A DNA stretch of 64,000 bases. Source: Saccharothrix sp. (GTDB lineage Bacteria; Actinomycetota; Actinomycetes; Mycobacteriales; Pseudonocardiaceae). Of this stretch, positions 1 to 9,016 are shown one piece after another. Position 1 is the first letter of the stretch. Every line of letters starts with the position of its first letter. Location: NCBI RefSeq assembly GCF_031180885.1, contig NZ_JAPSLK010000001.1, forward strand, positions 661,158 to 725,157. Reading direction: 5' to 3'. The notes under the pieces are model-generated. The model was not told where the DNA came from. It saw nothing but the letters and a program-made list of their open reading frames with translations, and ran no database searches. Position numbers and translations under genes: made by a program.

Positions 1-838
1 CGCTGCCCAGGAACTCCGCGAGCGGCGCGACGCCCAGGTCGGCCGCCACCTGCTCGGTGCCCATCAGCACCGCCACCGCGCCGTCGCTCAACGGCGACGA
101 GTTGCCCGCCGTGACCGGCCCGCCCTCGGAGAACGCCGACGCCAGCTTGCCCAGCTTCTCCAGCGACGTCTCCGGCCGCACCGACTCGTCCCGCCGCACC
201 GCCGCACCGTCCCGCAGCTGTACGGCGAACGCGAACCCGTCGTGCACGCCCGCGTCCCACGCCGCCGACGCCCGCCGGTGCGACCGCAGCGCGTACGTGT
301 CCATCTGCTCGCGCGTGATGCCCAGCGACACGGCCACGTCCTCCGCCGCCCGCCCGAGCGGCACCGTCCACTCCGACCGCATCCGCGGGTTCACCAGCCG
401 CCAGCCCAGCGCGGTGGACACCGACTCCAACCGGTCGGCGAACGGCTTGTCCGGCCGCACCACCACGAACGGGGCCCGCGTCATGCCCTCCACCCCGCCC
501 GCGACGAGCAGGTCCGCGTCACCCAGCGCCAGCGCCCGCGCCGCCTGCACGACCGCCTCGCCGCCGGACGCGCACAGCCGGTTCACCGCCACCCCCGGCA
601 CGGTCGCGGGCAGCCCGGCCAGCAGCGCCGCCATCCGGCCGATGTTCCGGTTCTCCTCGCCCGCCCCGTTCGTGTTGCCGTAGACGACGTCGTCCACCCG
701 CGCCGGGTCCACCTGGTGCCGGCGCAGCAGCTCGGTGATCGGCAGGGCGGCCAGGTCGTCGACGCGCACCCCGGCCAGCCCGCCGCGGTAGCGGCCGAAC
801 GGCGTGCGCGCGGCGTCGAGGATCAGCGGGCGCTGCAT
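1..838 (-). CDS. Thiolase / acetyl-CoA acetyltransferase (3' end cut by window)
   Basis: Thiolases condense or cleave acyl-CoA through a cysteine nucleophile, in beta-oxidation or acetoacetyl-CoA formation. The translation from the ATG at 838 begins MQRPLILDAARTPFGRYRGG and reaches the family active-site segment NRLCASGG, with the nucleophile near residue 89. It continues through the GGVEGMTRAP and NSSPLSDGAV segments. Only about 279 of the usual ~390-400 residues are here; the C-terminal catalytic His and Cys lie beyond the window edge. The residue pattern suits a degradative thiolase (PcaF/FadA-like), but the substrate cannot be told. The next gene upstream (887-2692) is unrelated, so this is probably its own transcription unit. 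Confidence 0.9.
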   Translation of the reverse strand, partial: MQRPLILDAARTPFGRYRGGLAGVRVDDLAALPITELLRRHQVDPARVDDVVYGNTNGAGEENRNIGRMAALLAGLPATVPGVAVNRLCASGGEAVVQAARALALGDADLLVAGGVEGMTRAPFVVVRPDKPFADRLESVSTALGWRLVNPRMRSEWTVPLGRAAEDVAVSLGITREQMDTYALRSHRRASAAWDAGVHDGFAFAVQLRDGAAVRRDESVRPETSLEKLGKLASAFSEGGPVTAGNSSPLSDGAVAVLMGTEQVAADLGVAPLAEFLGS

Positions 839-886
839 GGCCCCATAGTGACACCGGACCCCCGGGTCCGGCAGATCACGCACAGG

Positions 887-2692
887 TCACGCGGTCACCA
901 GGAACGGCACGAAAGCCGAGGTCGGCCGGGTGCCGGCGGACGTGCCGAACACCCGGACCTCGATCATGTGCGGACCCGGCGACAGCCCGCTCGCGTCCAG
1001 GGCCAGCCGGTACGTGCCGACCACCCCCGGTCCGCCCAGGTTCGTCGGCACCGCCGCCACCCGGTCGTCGTCCAGCCGCACGGTGAACCCGGCCAGCCCC
1101 GCCAGACCCGTGCCGCGCTGACCCGGCCGCCCCGCCAGGGTCAGGTCGAACACCAGCCGCCCCCGGTGCACCGTCGCACCCTCCGGCACCGGCTTGCCGC
1201 TCGCGTCGAGGATCGTCCCGTCGATCCGCGCCAGTTCCAGTTCGACCTCGGGCAGCGCGGACGACCCCCCGGAGGGCGCCGTGGTCGGCATCCCCGGTGC
1301 GGGCGCCAGGTCCAGGTCGACGTGGGTCGCCTGGACGCGCAGCGGCGTGAGCACGTTCGCCTTCACCCGGCCGTCGTCGACCACCAACGCGCTCGCCGGC
1401 ACGTCCGCCACCAGCGGGTACCCGACGCCCGCCCGCCACGGCGCGCCCGGCACGGCGGGCCGCAGCGGGACCCGCGCGTCGCCGATGGCCAGGGTGAACT
1501 CCGGCGCGGTCGGCGAGGCGTCGGTGTGCAGGAGGGTCATCCGCAACTGCCCGCCGGCCACCCCGATGATCGGCGACCCGGTCAGCGGCGGCGAGTCCGG
1601 CTCCACGGCCACCTGGACCGGCGGCCCCGGCAGCGACGGCGGCGCGCTGGTCGGGGCGCCGTCGAACGCCACCAGCCCCACGTGCACCCGCTGCCCGGTC
1701 GGCCCGGCCACCGACACCAGCGCGGTCGCCTCCCGCCACCGCGGCACGGCCGGGCTGGTCGCCACCACCTCGCCGTCCAGCAGCACCCGCGTCCCGTCGC
1801 GGCGCAGCGCCAGCTCCCACCGGTGGGTCAGGGCGTGCTGGAGCGCCGGCACCTCCCGCACCGCCGTGCTCGGCGTGCCCTCGGCCGTGACCACCTCCGC
1901 GGTGGTCTTGCCGTTGCCGGACGCCACCCGCAGCCGGATCGTGTCGGGCGGCAGGCCGTCGCCCATCAGCGTGCTGACCGGCCCCGGGACCAGGTCGAGG
2001 AACAGCTCGCCGTCCGCGCCCGGCGCGTCGGTCTCCACCACGAACCGGCCCAGGTCGTCCGCGTCCCGCAGCACGAACGGCGCCCGCGACCGCAACGACG
2101 TCGGCGCCGCCGCGCAGGTGCTGCTGATCACCAGCCGGCCGTTCCCGTCGCCCGCGCGGGCCGCGCACGTGCCCCGCGTCGCGAGCCGCCACCGCGCCGG
2201 GTCGGGGACGCCGCCCTGGTCGAACGCGTCCGCCAGGGCGTAGTCGCCGGCCTGGACCGCCTTCGGCGTGCCGGTGACCCGCAGCGGGTCGGACCGCTGG
2301 CCGAACGCGTCCACCGCCCGGATGTCGACGGTGTACTCGGCGCCGTCGTCGAGGCCGGTCAGCTCGGTCGCCGGCTGGGCGACCAGCCTGGTCTGGTCCG
2401 GTGCGCCGCCGCGGCCCCAGCGCACCTCGTAGCCCGGCGCGTCCCCGGTCCACAGCACCTGGAGCCGGCGCGGACCCGGCACCACCCTGGGGCCGCGCGG
2501 CGACTCGGGCGCGGCTCCCGGCGTGGGCACCAGCACGCCCGGTGCGGCGAACGGCGCGAGGGACGTGGGCGGCGGCTGGGAGGTCGAGGTCGCGGTGACC
2601 GGCTCGCCCGCGCCGTTGGTCCGCAGCACCGCCACCACCCCGCCGAACAGCACCACACCGGCGGCGATGACGGCGATCCGGCGACGGTCCAT
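887..2692 (-). CDS. Membrane-anchored FnIII / LamG-like protein, copy 1
   Basis: A 601-residue protein of unknown function. Residues 5-24 form one hydrophobic segment with almost no cytoplasmic part, so it is probably anchored with the rest outside. A Pro/Thr/Ser-rich stretch follows, then a fibronectin type III-like domain at roughly 68-135 (GYEVRWGRGG, YTVDIRAVDAFGQRSDP). Next is a beta-rich segment at about 150-345 that resembles a concanavalin/LamG fold, and further beta-rich parts to the C-terminus. No catalytic motif is visible. The downstream neighbour at 2749-4518 on the same strand has the same layout, so the two arose by tandem duplication. The only obvious start is the ATG at 2692. 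Confidence 0.75.
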   Translation of the reverse strand: MDRRRIAVIAAGVVLFGGVVAVLRTNGAGEPVTATSTSQPPPTSLAPFAAPGVLVPTPGAAPESPRGPRVVPGPRRLQVLWTGDAPGYEVRWGRGGAPDQTRLVAQPATELTGLDDGAEYTVDIRAVDAFGQRSDPLRVTGTPKAVQAGDYALADAFDQGGVPDPARWRLATRGTCAARAGDGNGRLVISSTCAAAPTSLRSRAPFVLRDADDLGRFVVETDAPGADGELFLDLVPGPVSTLMGDGLPPDTIRLRVASGNGKTTAEVVTAEGTPSTAVREVPALQHALTHRWELALRRDGTRVLLDGEVVATSPAVPRWREATALVSVAGPTGQRVHVGLVAFDGAPTSAPPSLPGPPVQVAVEPDSPPLTGSPIIGVAGGQLRMTLLHTDASPTAPEFTLAIGDARVPLRPAVPGAPWRAGVGYPLVADVPASALVVDDGRVKANVLTPLRVQATHVDLDLAPAPGMPTTAPSGGSSALPEVELELARIDGTILDASGKPVPEGATVHRGRLVFDLTLAGRPGQRGTGLAGLAGFTVRLDDDRVAAVPTNLGGPGVVGTYRLALDASGLSPGPHMIEVRVFGTSAGTRPTSAFVPFLVTA

Positions 2693-2748
2693 GCCGCCAA
2701 GCTAGGTGCCGGGGTGATCGCGGTCACGGGACGTTGCGCACCCGATAT

Positions 2749-4518
2749 CTACAGGGGCCGGATCTCGAACGAGTACTCGGCCGACCGGGTCCGGCCGCCT
2801 TCGTCCACCGGGAGCACCCGCACGCCGACCTGGTGGTTGCCGGTCGACACCCGGTCCAGGTCCAGCAGGAACTCGTACCGCCCGCCCGCCGAGCCGTTCG
2901 TGGGCAGCACGACGACACCCTGCCCGTCGAGGTCCACCTCGACGCCCTTGACGGCCGCCACCTCGCCCGGCGTCCCGTCCAGCTCGACCACCACCCGCGC
3001 CTTGCCGCCCCGCGGGAACGCCCCGCCCGGCCCGCTCTCGTGCACGACGGTCACCGCCGGGGCCGGCACCTCCGGGGCCTGCGGTCCCCGGTCGGTCATC
3101 CTGGGCAGCGGCCGGCGCGCGGTGGCCTGCCCGTCGGCCACCACCAGGTGCGCGTCCAGCACGAAGAACGCCTCCGGCGCCCGCAACCGGACCTCGACCT
3201 CCCGGTCCGGCAGCGGCAGCGGGAAGTCGGCGTAGACGAGCTGGGCGGCCATCGGCCCCGTGCGGCTGAACGGCGGCACGGTCACGGCGGGCGCGGACCG
3301 GTCCCCGAACTCCACGGTGAACGGCACGTCCCGGACGTCCCCGCGCTGCTGCGCCACCCGCGCGACCACCCGCACGCCGCCCGCGCCTTCCAGCCGGTTC
3401 GGGGCCACGGTGCCCAGCGGGACGAGGGTGTCGTCCATGGGGCGCGTGGTGCCCAGCTGCACCAGGGACACCGGCACCGGGCTCTCCGGCGCACCGCCCA
3501 CGCCGAAGGTGTCCACCCGGGTGCCCCTCGTGTCCCGGAACGCCATCCGGGGGTGCGCGGTCGTCCACGGCACCGCGACCGGCGCGGTGGCCAGCGCCTC
3601 GCCGTCCCGCAGCGCCACCACCGCGTCCGGCAGCACCCGCAGCTCCCACCGGTGCCGGACGCCGGGCGTGGGCGGCGGGGCGGTGCCGACGACCGGGACC
3701 ACCTTCGTGGTCGGGGACAGGCCCTCGCCGAAGTCGAACGTCGCACCGTGCCGGGCGATGGTCAGCACGACCGTCCCCGGCGGGTACGGCTTGGTGAGGT
3801 GCCCGAGGTCCTGGAACGGCTCGGGCAGCAACGCCACCAGCACCCGGCCGTCCGCGGACGTCGGCCCGTCGGTGGTGACCACGACCCGACCGACCGCACC
3901 GTCCGCACCCGGCACGCCGAGCCGCAGCGGCACGTTCGACTGGAGGTCGAGGAGGTCGCAGGTGACCTCCAGGCGGCGGCCGTTGAGCGGGCGCAGACCC
4001 AGGCACTCGCCGCCCCCGTCGACGACCCGCCAGCGGCGCGGGCTCAGCGCCTCCGGACCGTCGAACCGGTCGATCGGCTGGACGAGCTGGTCGGCCCACG
4101 TCGCGTCGTGCGCCAGGCGCGGCACGGCCTTGCCGACCACCGGTTCCGACCGCTCGCCGAGCGGCCCGACCGCCCGCACCTCCACGGTGACCTCGCCGTT
4201 CGGGTCGAGGTCGGTCAGCTCGGTCTCGGTCGCCCGCACCAGGCGCGTCCGGTCGCCCCAGCGGACCTCGAACCCGCCGTGGGTCAGGCCGTCGGTCGGC
4301 GTCCACGTGGCCCGCAGGCTGGTCCGGTCCAGTGCGGTGAGCTTGAGGTCGGTGGGCCGGCGCAGCGGTTGCGCGTCGGCGACGTGCTCCACCCGCTCGT
4401 CCAGGAACCGCCCGAACTCCCGCGCCGGCGGCGGCGCGGACTCGTTGCGCAGCACGACCACCGCGCCCGCCACGAGCACCAGCCCGCCGACCCAGACGAG
4501 GACCTTGCGCCGCTCCAC
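2749..4518 (-). CDS. Membrane-anchored FnIII / LamG-like protein, copy 2
   Basis: A 589-residue paralog of the protein at 887-2692. It has an N-terminal membrane segment (VLVWVGGLVLVAGAVVVL), a short linker and an FnIII-like domain (GGFEVRWGDRTRLV, VTVEVRAVGPLGERSEP). A LamG-like region follows with HRWELRVLPDAVVALRDGEA, matching HRWELALRRDGTRVLLDGEV of copy 1. Sequence identity between the copies is clearly below half, so the duplication is old. tyrA starts 9 bp upstream on the same strand (4528-5493), so the three genes may be co-transcribed. A link to aromatic amino acids is not implied. Function unknown; cell-surface binding or scaffolding is a guess from the domains. Confidence 0.75.
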   Translation of the reverse strand: MERRKVLVWVGGLVLVAGAVVVLRNESAPPPAREFGRFLDERVEHVADAQPLRRPTDLKLTALDRTSLRATWTPTDGLTHGGFEVRWGDRTRLVRATETELTDLDPNGEVTVEVRAVGPLGERSEPVVGKAVPRLAHDATWADQLVQPIDRFDGPEALSPRRWRVVDGGGECLGLRPLNGRRLEVTCDLLDLQSNVPLRLGVPGADGAVGRVVVTTDGPTSADGRVLVALLPEPFQDLGHLTKPYPPGTVVLTIARHGATFDFGEGLSPTTKVVPVVGTAPPPTPGVRHRWELRVLPDAVVALRDGEALATAPVAVPWTTAHPRMAFRDTRGTRVDTFGVGGAPESPVPVSLVQLGTTRPMDDTLVPLGTVAPNRLEGAGGVRVVARVAQQRGDVRDVPFTVEFGDRSAPAVTVPPFSRTGPMAAQLVYADFPLPLPDREVEVRLRAPEAFFVLDAHLVVADGQATARRPLPRMTDRGPQAPEVPAPAVTVVHESGPGGAFPRGGKARVVVELDGTPGEVAAVKGVEVDLDGQGVVVLPTNGSAGGRYEFLLDLDRVSTGNHQVGVRVLPVDEGGRTRSAEYSFEIRPL

Positions 4519-4527
4519 CCGTCGACC

Positions 4528-5493
4528 CTACGAGGTGCGCGCGAGCGCGGTGCTGCCGTTCAGCCCAACGATCCGGCCGCCGCGGGAACCAAGCGCCCGC
4601 AACGCTTCCAGCGCCTGCGGCGAGGTGAGGTCGATCGTCAGGTCGGTGAGTTCGGCACCTTGCCGCTCCACCAGCGCCCGCCGCGCCGCGTGCCCCGCCT
4701 CGATCGTCTTGGCCAGCCCACCCGTGGACGCGAGCGACCCGCGCGCCGCGCCCAGCCGACCCAGGGCGTCGTCCACGGCGTCCAGCAACGCGGACCGGTT
4801 GCCCTCGCACATCGCGCGCACCAGCTCGGGCCGACTGCCCGCGACCCGCGTGCCGTCACCGAAGGAGCCCGCCGCCAGCGCCAGGGCCAGCGGCCCACCG
4901 TCCGCGCCGACACTGGCCAGCACCGCCGCCAGGACGTGCGGCAAGTGGGAGATCCGGGCCACGGCGGAGTCGTGCTCACCCGCGGTCGTCGGCACCACGT
5001 GCGCCCCGGCGGCCAGCGCCAGCTCCACCACGTCGGTCAGGACGTCGAGGTCGGCCCCGTCCTCGGCGGTGACCACCCAGGCGGCGTCGCGGAACAGGTC
5101 GGCGGTACCGGCACCCCACCCGGAGGCCGACGTGCCCGCCATCGGGTGCCCGCCGACGTACCGGGCCTGCGGCGCCACCCGTGCCACCAGTTCCGCCACC
5201 GGCCCCTTGACGCTGACGACATCGGTGAGCCGAACCCCGTCCGGCACCAACCGCAGCACGTCCTCCACCGCCGGCAACGGCACCGCCACCACCACCAACG
5301 CGTCCCGCTCCCGTGCCCGCCGCAGCGCGTCGGCGGTGTCCACCACGTCGAAGCCGTCCGCGCGCGCGGCGTCGGCGTCCCCCGCCGAGGCCGTGGCACC
5401 CCACACCACCCGCCCGGCAGCCGCGGCGGCCCGCAACACCGAGCCGCCGATCAACCCCAGTCCGACCACGCACACGTCACGCACGCGGGACAT
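4528..5493 (-). CDS. tyrA: Prephenate dehydrogenase
   Basis: Catalyses NAD(P)-dependent oxidative decarboxylation of prephenate to 4-hydroxyphenylpyruvate in tyrosine synthesis. The Rossmann motif is at the N-terminus (VCVVGLGLIGGS). The family segments VSVKGPVAE and GGHPMAGTSASGW are present, and AVARISHLPHVLAA carries the conserved HLPH. Length is 321 residues. The ATG at 5493 is chosen because it puts the dinucleotide loop about eight residues in; an in-frame start at 5550 would add 19 residues before it. No ACT domain is evident at the C-terminus, unlike many longer TyrA proteins. Confidence 0.92.
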   Translation of the reverse strand: MSRVRDVCVVGLGLIGGSVLRAAAAAGRVVWGATASAGDADAARADGFDVVDTADALRRARERDALVVVAVPLPAVEDVLRLVPDGVRLTDVVSVKGPVAELVARVAPQARYVGGHPMAGTSASGWGAGTADLFRDAAWVVTAEDGADLDVLTDVVELALAAGAHVVPTTAGEHDSAVARISHLPHVLAAVLASVGADGGPLALALAAGSFGDGTRVAGSRPELVRAMCEGNRSALLDAVDDALGRLGAARGSLASTGGLAKTIEAGHAARRALVERQGAELTDLTIDLTSPQALEALRALGSRGGRIVGLNGSTALARTS

Positions 5494-5582
5494 CCTGCCG
5501 GCGCACCCCGACAACTCCACACGATCAACTCCCGCACCATCACTTCCCACAACCCCGCAGGGCTGCGGAACGTCCCCGGGTC

Positions 5583-6398
5583 ATGCGGATCGAAGTGATC
5601 GCCGGCCCCGAGGCCGACCGCGTGGCGGCGCAACTGCGGGCCCACGACACCGAAGGCCTGCTCACGGTGACCGCGGTGAACCGCCCCGGCCCGGCCGCGC
5701 TGGTGATCGGCGAGGACGTGCCGCTGTCGGTGGACATCGCCGACCTGTGGACGCACCGCGTCCGCCCCATGGCACGCCGCCTGGCCGGCCTGGACCGCGC
5801 CGCCCCCGCTCCCGCCGTCCTGCACCCCCACGACCCCGCTCTGCCGCGCGCCGCCGAGGTCCTCCTCAACCGCCTGCGCACGGCACTGCACCACACCGAC
5901 GACGGCCGCTGGACCTACGACCACATCGGCTCGACCGCCGTCCCCGACCTGCGGGCCAAGCGCTTCATCGACCTCCAGATCGGCGCGACCACCCTGCCCG
6001 ACCGGGGCGTGGACGACCGCCTGGCCACCACGGGTTTCCTCCCCGCGAAGGGCTCCCGCCCCGACTCACCCGGGGTGCACCACGACCTGCCCATCGGCGG
6101 CCAGGGCCCGACGGAGGTCTACCGGAAGCGCCTCTACGTCCGCCCCGACCCGGCGGCGCCGGCGATCTTGCACTTCCGCCTGCTCGACTCCCCGTGGTGC
6201 GCGGCCACGACGTCCTTCCGCGACCGGCTGAGAGCGGACGCCGCTACCCGCCGCGCGTACGAGGAGGTGAAGGAACGGGCGGCACGCGACCATGCCGGCG
6301 ATCCGGACTACGACGACTACACGCGCAGCAAGTCGGCCTTCATCACCGGCTGCGGCCGGCGGTTGACGGCGGACGAGAGCGACACCGAGACGGTGTGA
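5583..6398 (+). CDS. GrpB-family (UPF0157) nucleotidyltransferase-fold protein with CoaE-tail-like N-terminus
   Basis: A 271-residue protein. Residues ~105-260 carry the GrpB/UPF0157 signature (YDHIGSTAVPDLRAKRFIDL, then EVYRKRLYV and ILHFRLLDSPW). Biochemical activity of the family is not established. In many actinobacteria this domain is fused to the C-terminus of dephospho-CoA kinase. Here residues ~1-100 (VIGEDVPLSVDIADLWTHRV and following) look like only the tail of such a kinase, and no P-loop is seen. I infer a stand-alone descendant of the fusion. It starts 89 bp from the divergent tyrA start and ends before a strong hairpin at 6621. Confidence 0.8.
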   Translation: MRIEVIAGPEADRVAAQLRAHDTEGLLTVTAVNRPGPAALVIGEDVPLSVDIADLWTHRVRPMARRLAGLDRAAPAPAVLHPHDPALPRAAEVLLNRLRTALHHTDDGRWTYDHIGSTAVPDLRAKRFIDLQIGATTLPDRGVDDRLATTGFLPAKGSRPDSPGVHHDLPIGGQGPTEVYRKRLYVRPDPAAPAILHFRLLDSPWCAATTSFRDRLRADAATRRAYEEVKERAARDHAGDPDYDDYTRSKSAFITGCGRRLTADESDTETV

Positions 6399-6620
6399 TC
6401 CCGTGGCGCGGGCCGGTGCTGAGGGCTTGGTCCTGCCCCGAGGTGGTCCTGCGGAGGTGGTGCGGACGGGTGTGGTCCCGCCGGAGGTGGTGCGGGCGGG
6501 GTTGGTGCGGGCGGTGATGCGGGCGGTGATGCGGGCGGCGCTGGGGTGGCGCGGCGCTGGGGTGGCGCGGCGCTGGGGCGCTGCTGGAGGTGGAGCGGGT
6601 GGAGGTGGGGCTGGGTGCCG
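6399..6620. repeat. Low-complexity G-rich intergenic stretch
   Basis: Between the GrpB gene and the following terminator there is no gene. The sequence is short G-rich near-tandem units: the 12-mer ggtgatgcgggc near 6514-6540, and a GCGCTGGGGTGGCGCG-type unit repeated around 6538-6570. It looks like degenerate replication-slippage sequence rather than coding DNA. Confidence 0.5.
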
Positions 6621-6660
6621 GCCCCGTGGGGGTGCGGCGCGGCCGGCACCCCCACGGGGC
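6621..6660. terminator. Perfect 15-bp hairpin between convergent genes
   Basis: The 15-mer starting at 6621 is exactly complementary to the one ending at 6660, with a 10-nt loop. It sits between the ends of the GrpB-family gene and the M20 amidohydrolase, which converge. It probably ends transcripts in both directions. There is no U-tract, which is normal for actinobacteria. Confidence 0.7.
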
Positions 6661-6663
6661 GGG

Positions 6664-7899
6664 TCAGCGGAGGGCGTCCAGGGCGAAGGCGGTGTAGACG
6701 ACTACGCCGTGTTCCATGGCGGCCTCGTCGAAGAGGACGCGGTTCGAGTGGTTCGGTTCGGCGTGGGCCAGGTCTACTCCGCGGGGGCAGGCGCCCAGGA
6801 AGGCGATCGCGCCCGGCACCCGTTGCAGGACGTAGGAGAAGTCCTCGGCGCCCATCAGCGGGTCGTCCATCGGGGCGGACCAGCGGGAGCCGAGGGCGGC
6901 CGCGGTCACCTCGCCGACGTGGAGGCCGACTTCGGCGTCGTTCACCGTGACCGGGTAGCCGGGCACGATCTCCACCCGGGCCCGGCAGCCGTGGGCGGCG
7001 GCGACGTGTTCGGCGACCTTCGGCAGTTCGCGCTTCACGAACGCCCTGGTCTCCTCCGACAACGTCCGGATGGTGCCCTCGACCAGCGCGGTCTCGGGGA
7101 TGATGTTGGTGGTCGTGCCCGCCTTGATGTGGCCGACCGTCACCACCGCCGGGTGGTGCACGCTGACCCGCCGCGCCACCAGCGTCTGGAGCGCCCCGAC
7201 CAGGGCGGCGGCGGCCGGGATCGGGTCGAGCGCGTCGTGCGGCATGCCGCCGTGGCCGCCGCGGCCGGTGAACGTCACGTGGAACGTGTCGGCGGAGGCC
7301 ATCGTCGGGCCGGGCCGCGACACCACGACGCCGGACTGCAGCGTCGAGGTGATGTGCAGCGCGAACGCCCGCTCCACCGGCGCGCCCGCCGCCTCCAGCA
7401 CGCCCTCGTCGAGCATGTACTTGGCCCCGTGCTGCCCTTCCTCGCCGGGCTGGAACATGAACACGACCTGCCCGGCCAGCGCTTCCCGCCGCGAGCTGAG
7501 CAGCCGGGCCGCGGACGCCAGCATCGCCACGTGCGTGTCGTGCCCGCAGGCGTGCATCGAACCGTCCACTTCGGACGCGTACGGCAGCCCGGTGTCCTCC
7601 TGGAGCGGCAGCGCGTCCATGTCGGCGCGCAGCAGCACGGACGGCCCCGGCTGGGCGCCCCGCAGCACCGCGACCACGGACGACGTGGACCGGCCGGTCG
7701 TGATCTCCAGGGGCAACCCGGACAACGCGTGCAGGATCGCCGCCTGCGTCGCGGGCAGGTCGAGGCCCTGCTCCGGGTGCCGGTGCACCTGCCTGCGCAG
7801 CGCCACCGTCCTGGGCTGGAGCGCGCGTGCGGCCTCCGCAAGCCCGGTGAACCGGGGCTCGGAGGTGGTCGTCTGTGCGTTCGGCAGAGTTGTGCTCAT
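6664..7899 (-). CDS. M20-family amidohydrolase (hippurate hydrolase-like)
   Basis: A metal-dependent hydrolase of the M20D/amidohydrolase group, which cleaves N-acyl amino acids or similar amides. Visible motifs are RADMDALPLQE (metal Asp), MHACGHDTH (metal His and the cysteine typical of this subgroup), FQPGEEGQHGAK (catalytic and metal Glu) and DDPLMGAEDFSYVL near the C-terminus (metal His replaced by the usual subgroup pattern). Length is 411 residues with the ATG at 7899; an upstream in-frame extension lacks family similarity. The upstream sequence gives GAGGG just before the ATG. It diverges from the tadA pair. Substrate unknown. Confidence 0.88.
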   Translation of the reverse strand: MSTTLPNAQTTTSEPRFTGLAEAARALQPRTVALRRQVHRHPEQGLDLPATQAAILHALSGLPLEITTGRSTSSVVAVLRGAQPGPSVLLRADMDALPLQEDTGLPYASEVDGSMHACGHDTHVAMLASAARLLSSRREALAGQVVFMFQPGEEGQHGAKYMLDEGVLEAAGAPVERAFALHITSTLQSGVVVSRPGPTMASADTFHVTFTGRGGHGGMPHDALDPIPAAAALVGALQTLVARRVSVHHPAVVTVGHIKAGTTTNIIPETALVEGTIRTLSEETRAFVKRELPKVAEHVAAAHGCRARVEIVPGYPVTVNDAEVGLHVGEVTAAALGSRWSAPMDDPLMGAEDFSYVLQRVPGAIAFLGACPRGVDLAHAEPNHSNRVLFDEAAMEHGVVVYTAFALDALR

Positions 7900-7988
7900 C
7901 CCTCGATAGTGGCATCGGACAGCCCCCGACGCCCGGAGCCGAGCCCCCCGTGCTACCGGGTGCGGTCCGGTGGCCCTACGGTGTGCAC

Positions 7989-8477
7989 ATGGCACACCAG
8001 GAGCCGGTCAACGGCTTCGCTGTCGCGGTGGTCCGGGAGGACGGCCGCTGGCGGTGCAGCAGGATGGACAGCTCCGCGCTGTCCGAGCTAGACGCGGCCA
8101 TCACCGAACTCCGCCAACTCCGCTCCACGGGTGCCGTCTTCGGGCTGCTCGCCGTGGACGACGAGTTCTTCATCGTCCTGCGCCCGGTGCCCGGCGGAGT
8201 CGCGCTCCTGCTCTCCGACGCCGCCGCCGCGCTCGACTACGACATCGCCGCCGACGTCCTGGACCTCCTGCGGGTCGATCCGCCCGACGAGGAGGACGAC
8301 GAGCTGTGGCCCGAGGGCGACCTCGCCATCCTCGCCGACCTCGGGATGCCGCAGCACGAACTCCAGGTGATCGTCGACGAGGTCGACCTCTACCCCGACG
8401 AGCAGCTCCAGATGATCGCCCAGCGCTGCGGCTTCGGCGACGAGTTCACCAAGCTGCTGGACACCATCCAGGCGTGA
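7989..8477 (+). CDS. tRNA adenosine deaminase-associated protein
   Basis: A 162-residue acidic protein of an actinobacterial family always found directly before tadA. It reads MAHQEPVNGFAVAVVREDGR at the start, and the middle has the acidic run DPPDEEDDELWPEGDLAILAD. Its stop overlaps the GTG start of tadA, so the two are translationally coupled and probably act together. Its molecular role is not known; assisting the deaminase is inferred from this constant linkage. No membrane or signal segment is visible. Confidence 0.85.
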   Translation: MAHQEPVNGFAVAVVREDGRWRCSRMDSSALSELDAAITELRQLRSTGAVFGLLAVDDEFFIVLRPVPGGVALLLSDAAAALDYDIAADVLDLLRVDPPDEEDDELWPEGDLAILADLGMPQHELQVIVDEVDLYPDEQLQMIAQRCGFGDEFTKLLDTIQA

Positions 8478-8923
8478 ACGACGAAGACCTGGTCCGGTCC
8501 GCCCTGGAGGTCGCGCGGCTGGCCCCGCGCACCGGTGACGTGCCGATCGGCGCGGTCGTGTACGACCCCGACGGCGTGGAACTGGCCCGGGCCTGCAACG
8601 CCCGCGAAGCCCTCGGCGACCCCACCGCGCACGCGGAGGTGCTGGCGCTGCGGGCGGCGGCGGCCGCGTTCGGCGACGGGTGGCGGCTCAACGGCTGCAC
8701 CCTGGCGGTGACGGTGGAGCCGTGCACCATGTGCGCCGGCGCGCTGGTGCTCGCGCGGGTGGCCCGGGTGGTGTTCGGGGCCTGGGAGCCGCGGACCGGG
8801 GCCGTCGGCTCGCTGTGGGACGTGGTCCGCGACCGCCGGCTCAACCACCGGCCCGAGGTGGTGGGCGGGGTCCTGGCGGACGAGTGCGCGACGTTGATGG
8901 AGTCCTTCTTCACCGACATGTGA
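8474..8923 (+). CDS. tadA: tRNA-specific adenosine deaminase
   Basis: Deaminates adenosine-34 of tRNA-Arg(ACG) to inosine, widening wobble decoding. The 149-residue protein has the cytidine-deaminase-fold zinc site: HAEV (His53, catalytic Glu55) and PCTMCAGAL (Cys84, Cys87). The start is the GTG at 8474, overlapping the stop of the preceding associated protein (GTGA arrangement). Length and motif spacing match the family. Confidence 0.95.
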   Translation: MNDEDLVRSALEVARLAPRTGDVPIGAVVYDPDGVELARACNAREALGDPTAHAEVLALRAAAAAFGDGWRLNGCTLAVTVEPCTMCAGALVLARVARVVFGAWEPRTGAVGSLWDVVRDRRLNHRPEVVGGVLADECATLMESFFTDM

Positions 8924-9016
8924 GCCGTGTCGGGTGGTGCCCGCCGGGTGGAAATAGCCCGCACGGGGGAAGCCGTTGGTCGGCGGGCCGCAGTGCGCGC
9001 TGCGACGATCGGGTGC

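Noticed and set aside
242-3235. 997-codon open frame on the + strand across the thiolase and FnIII genes
   Set aside because: It is an antisense shadow of two real minus-strand genes; the translation is Arg/His/Pro-rich low complexity with no domains.
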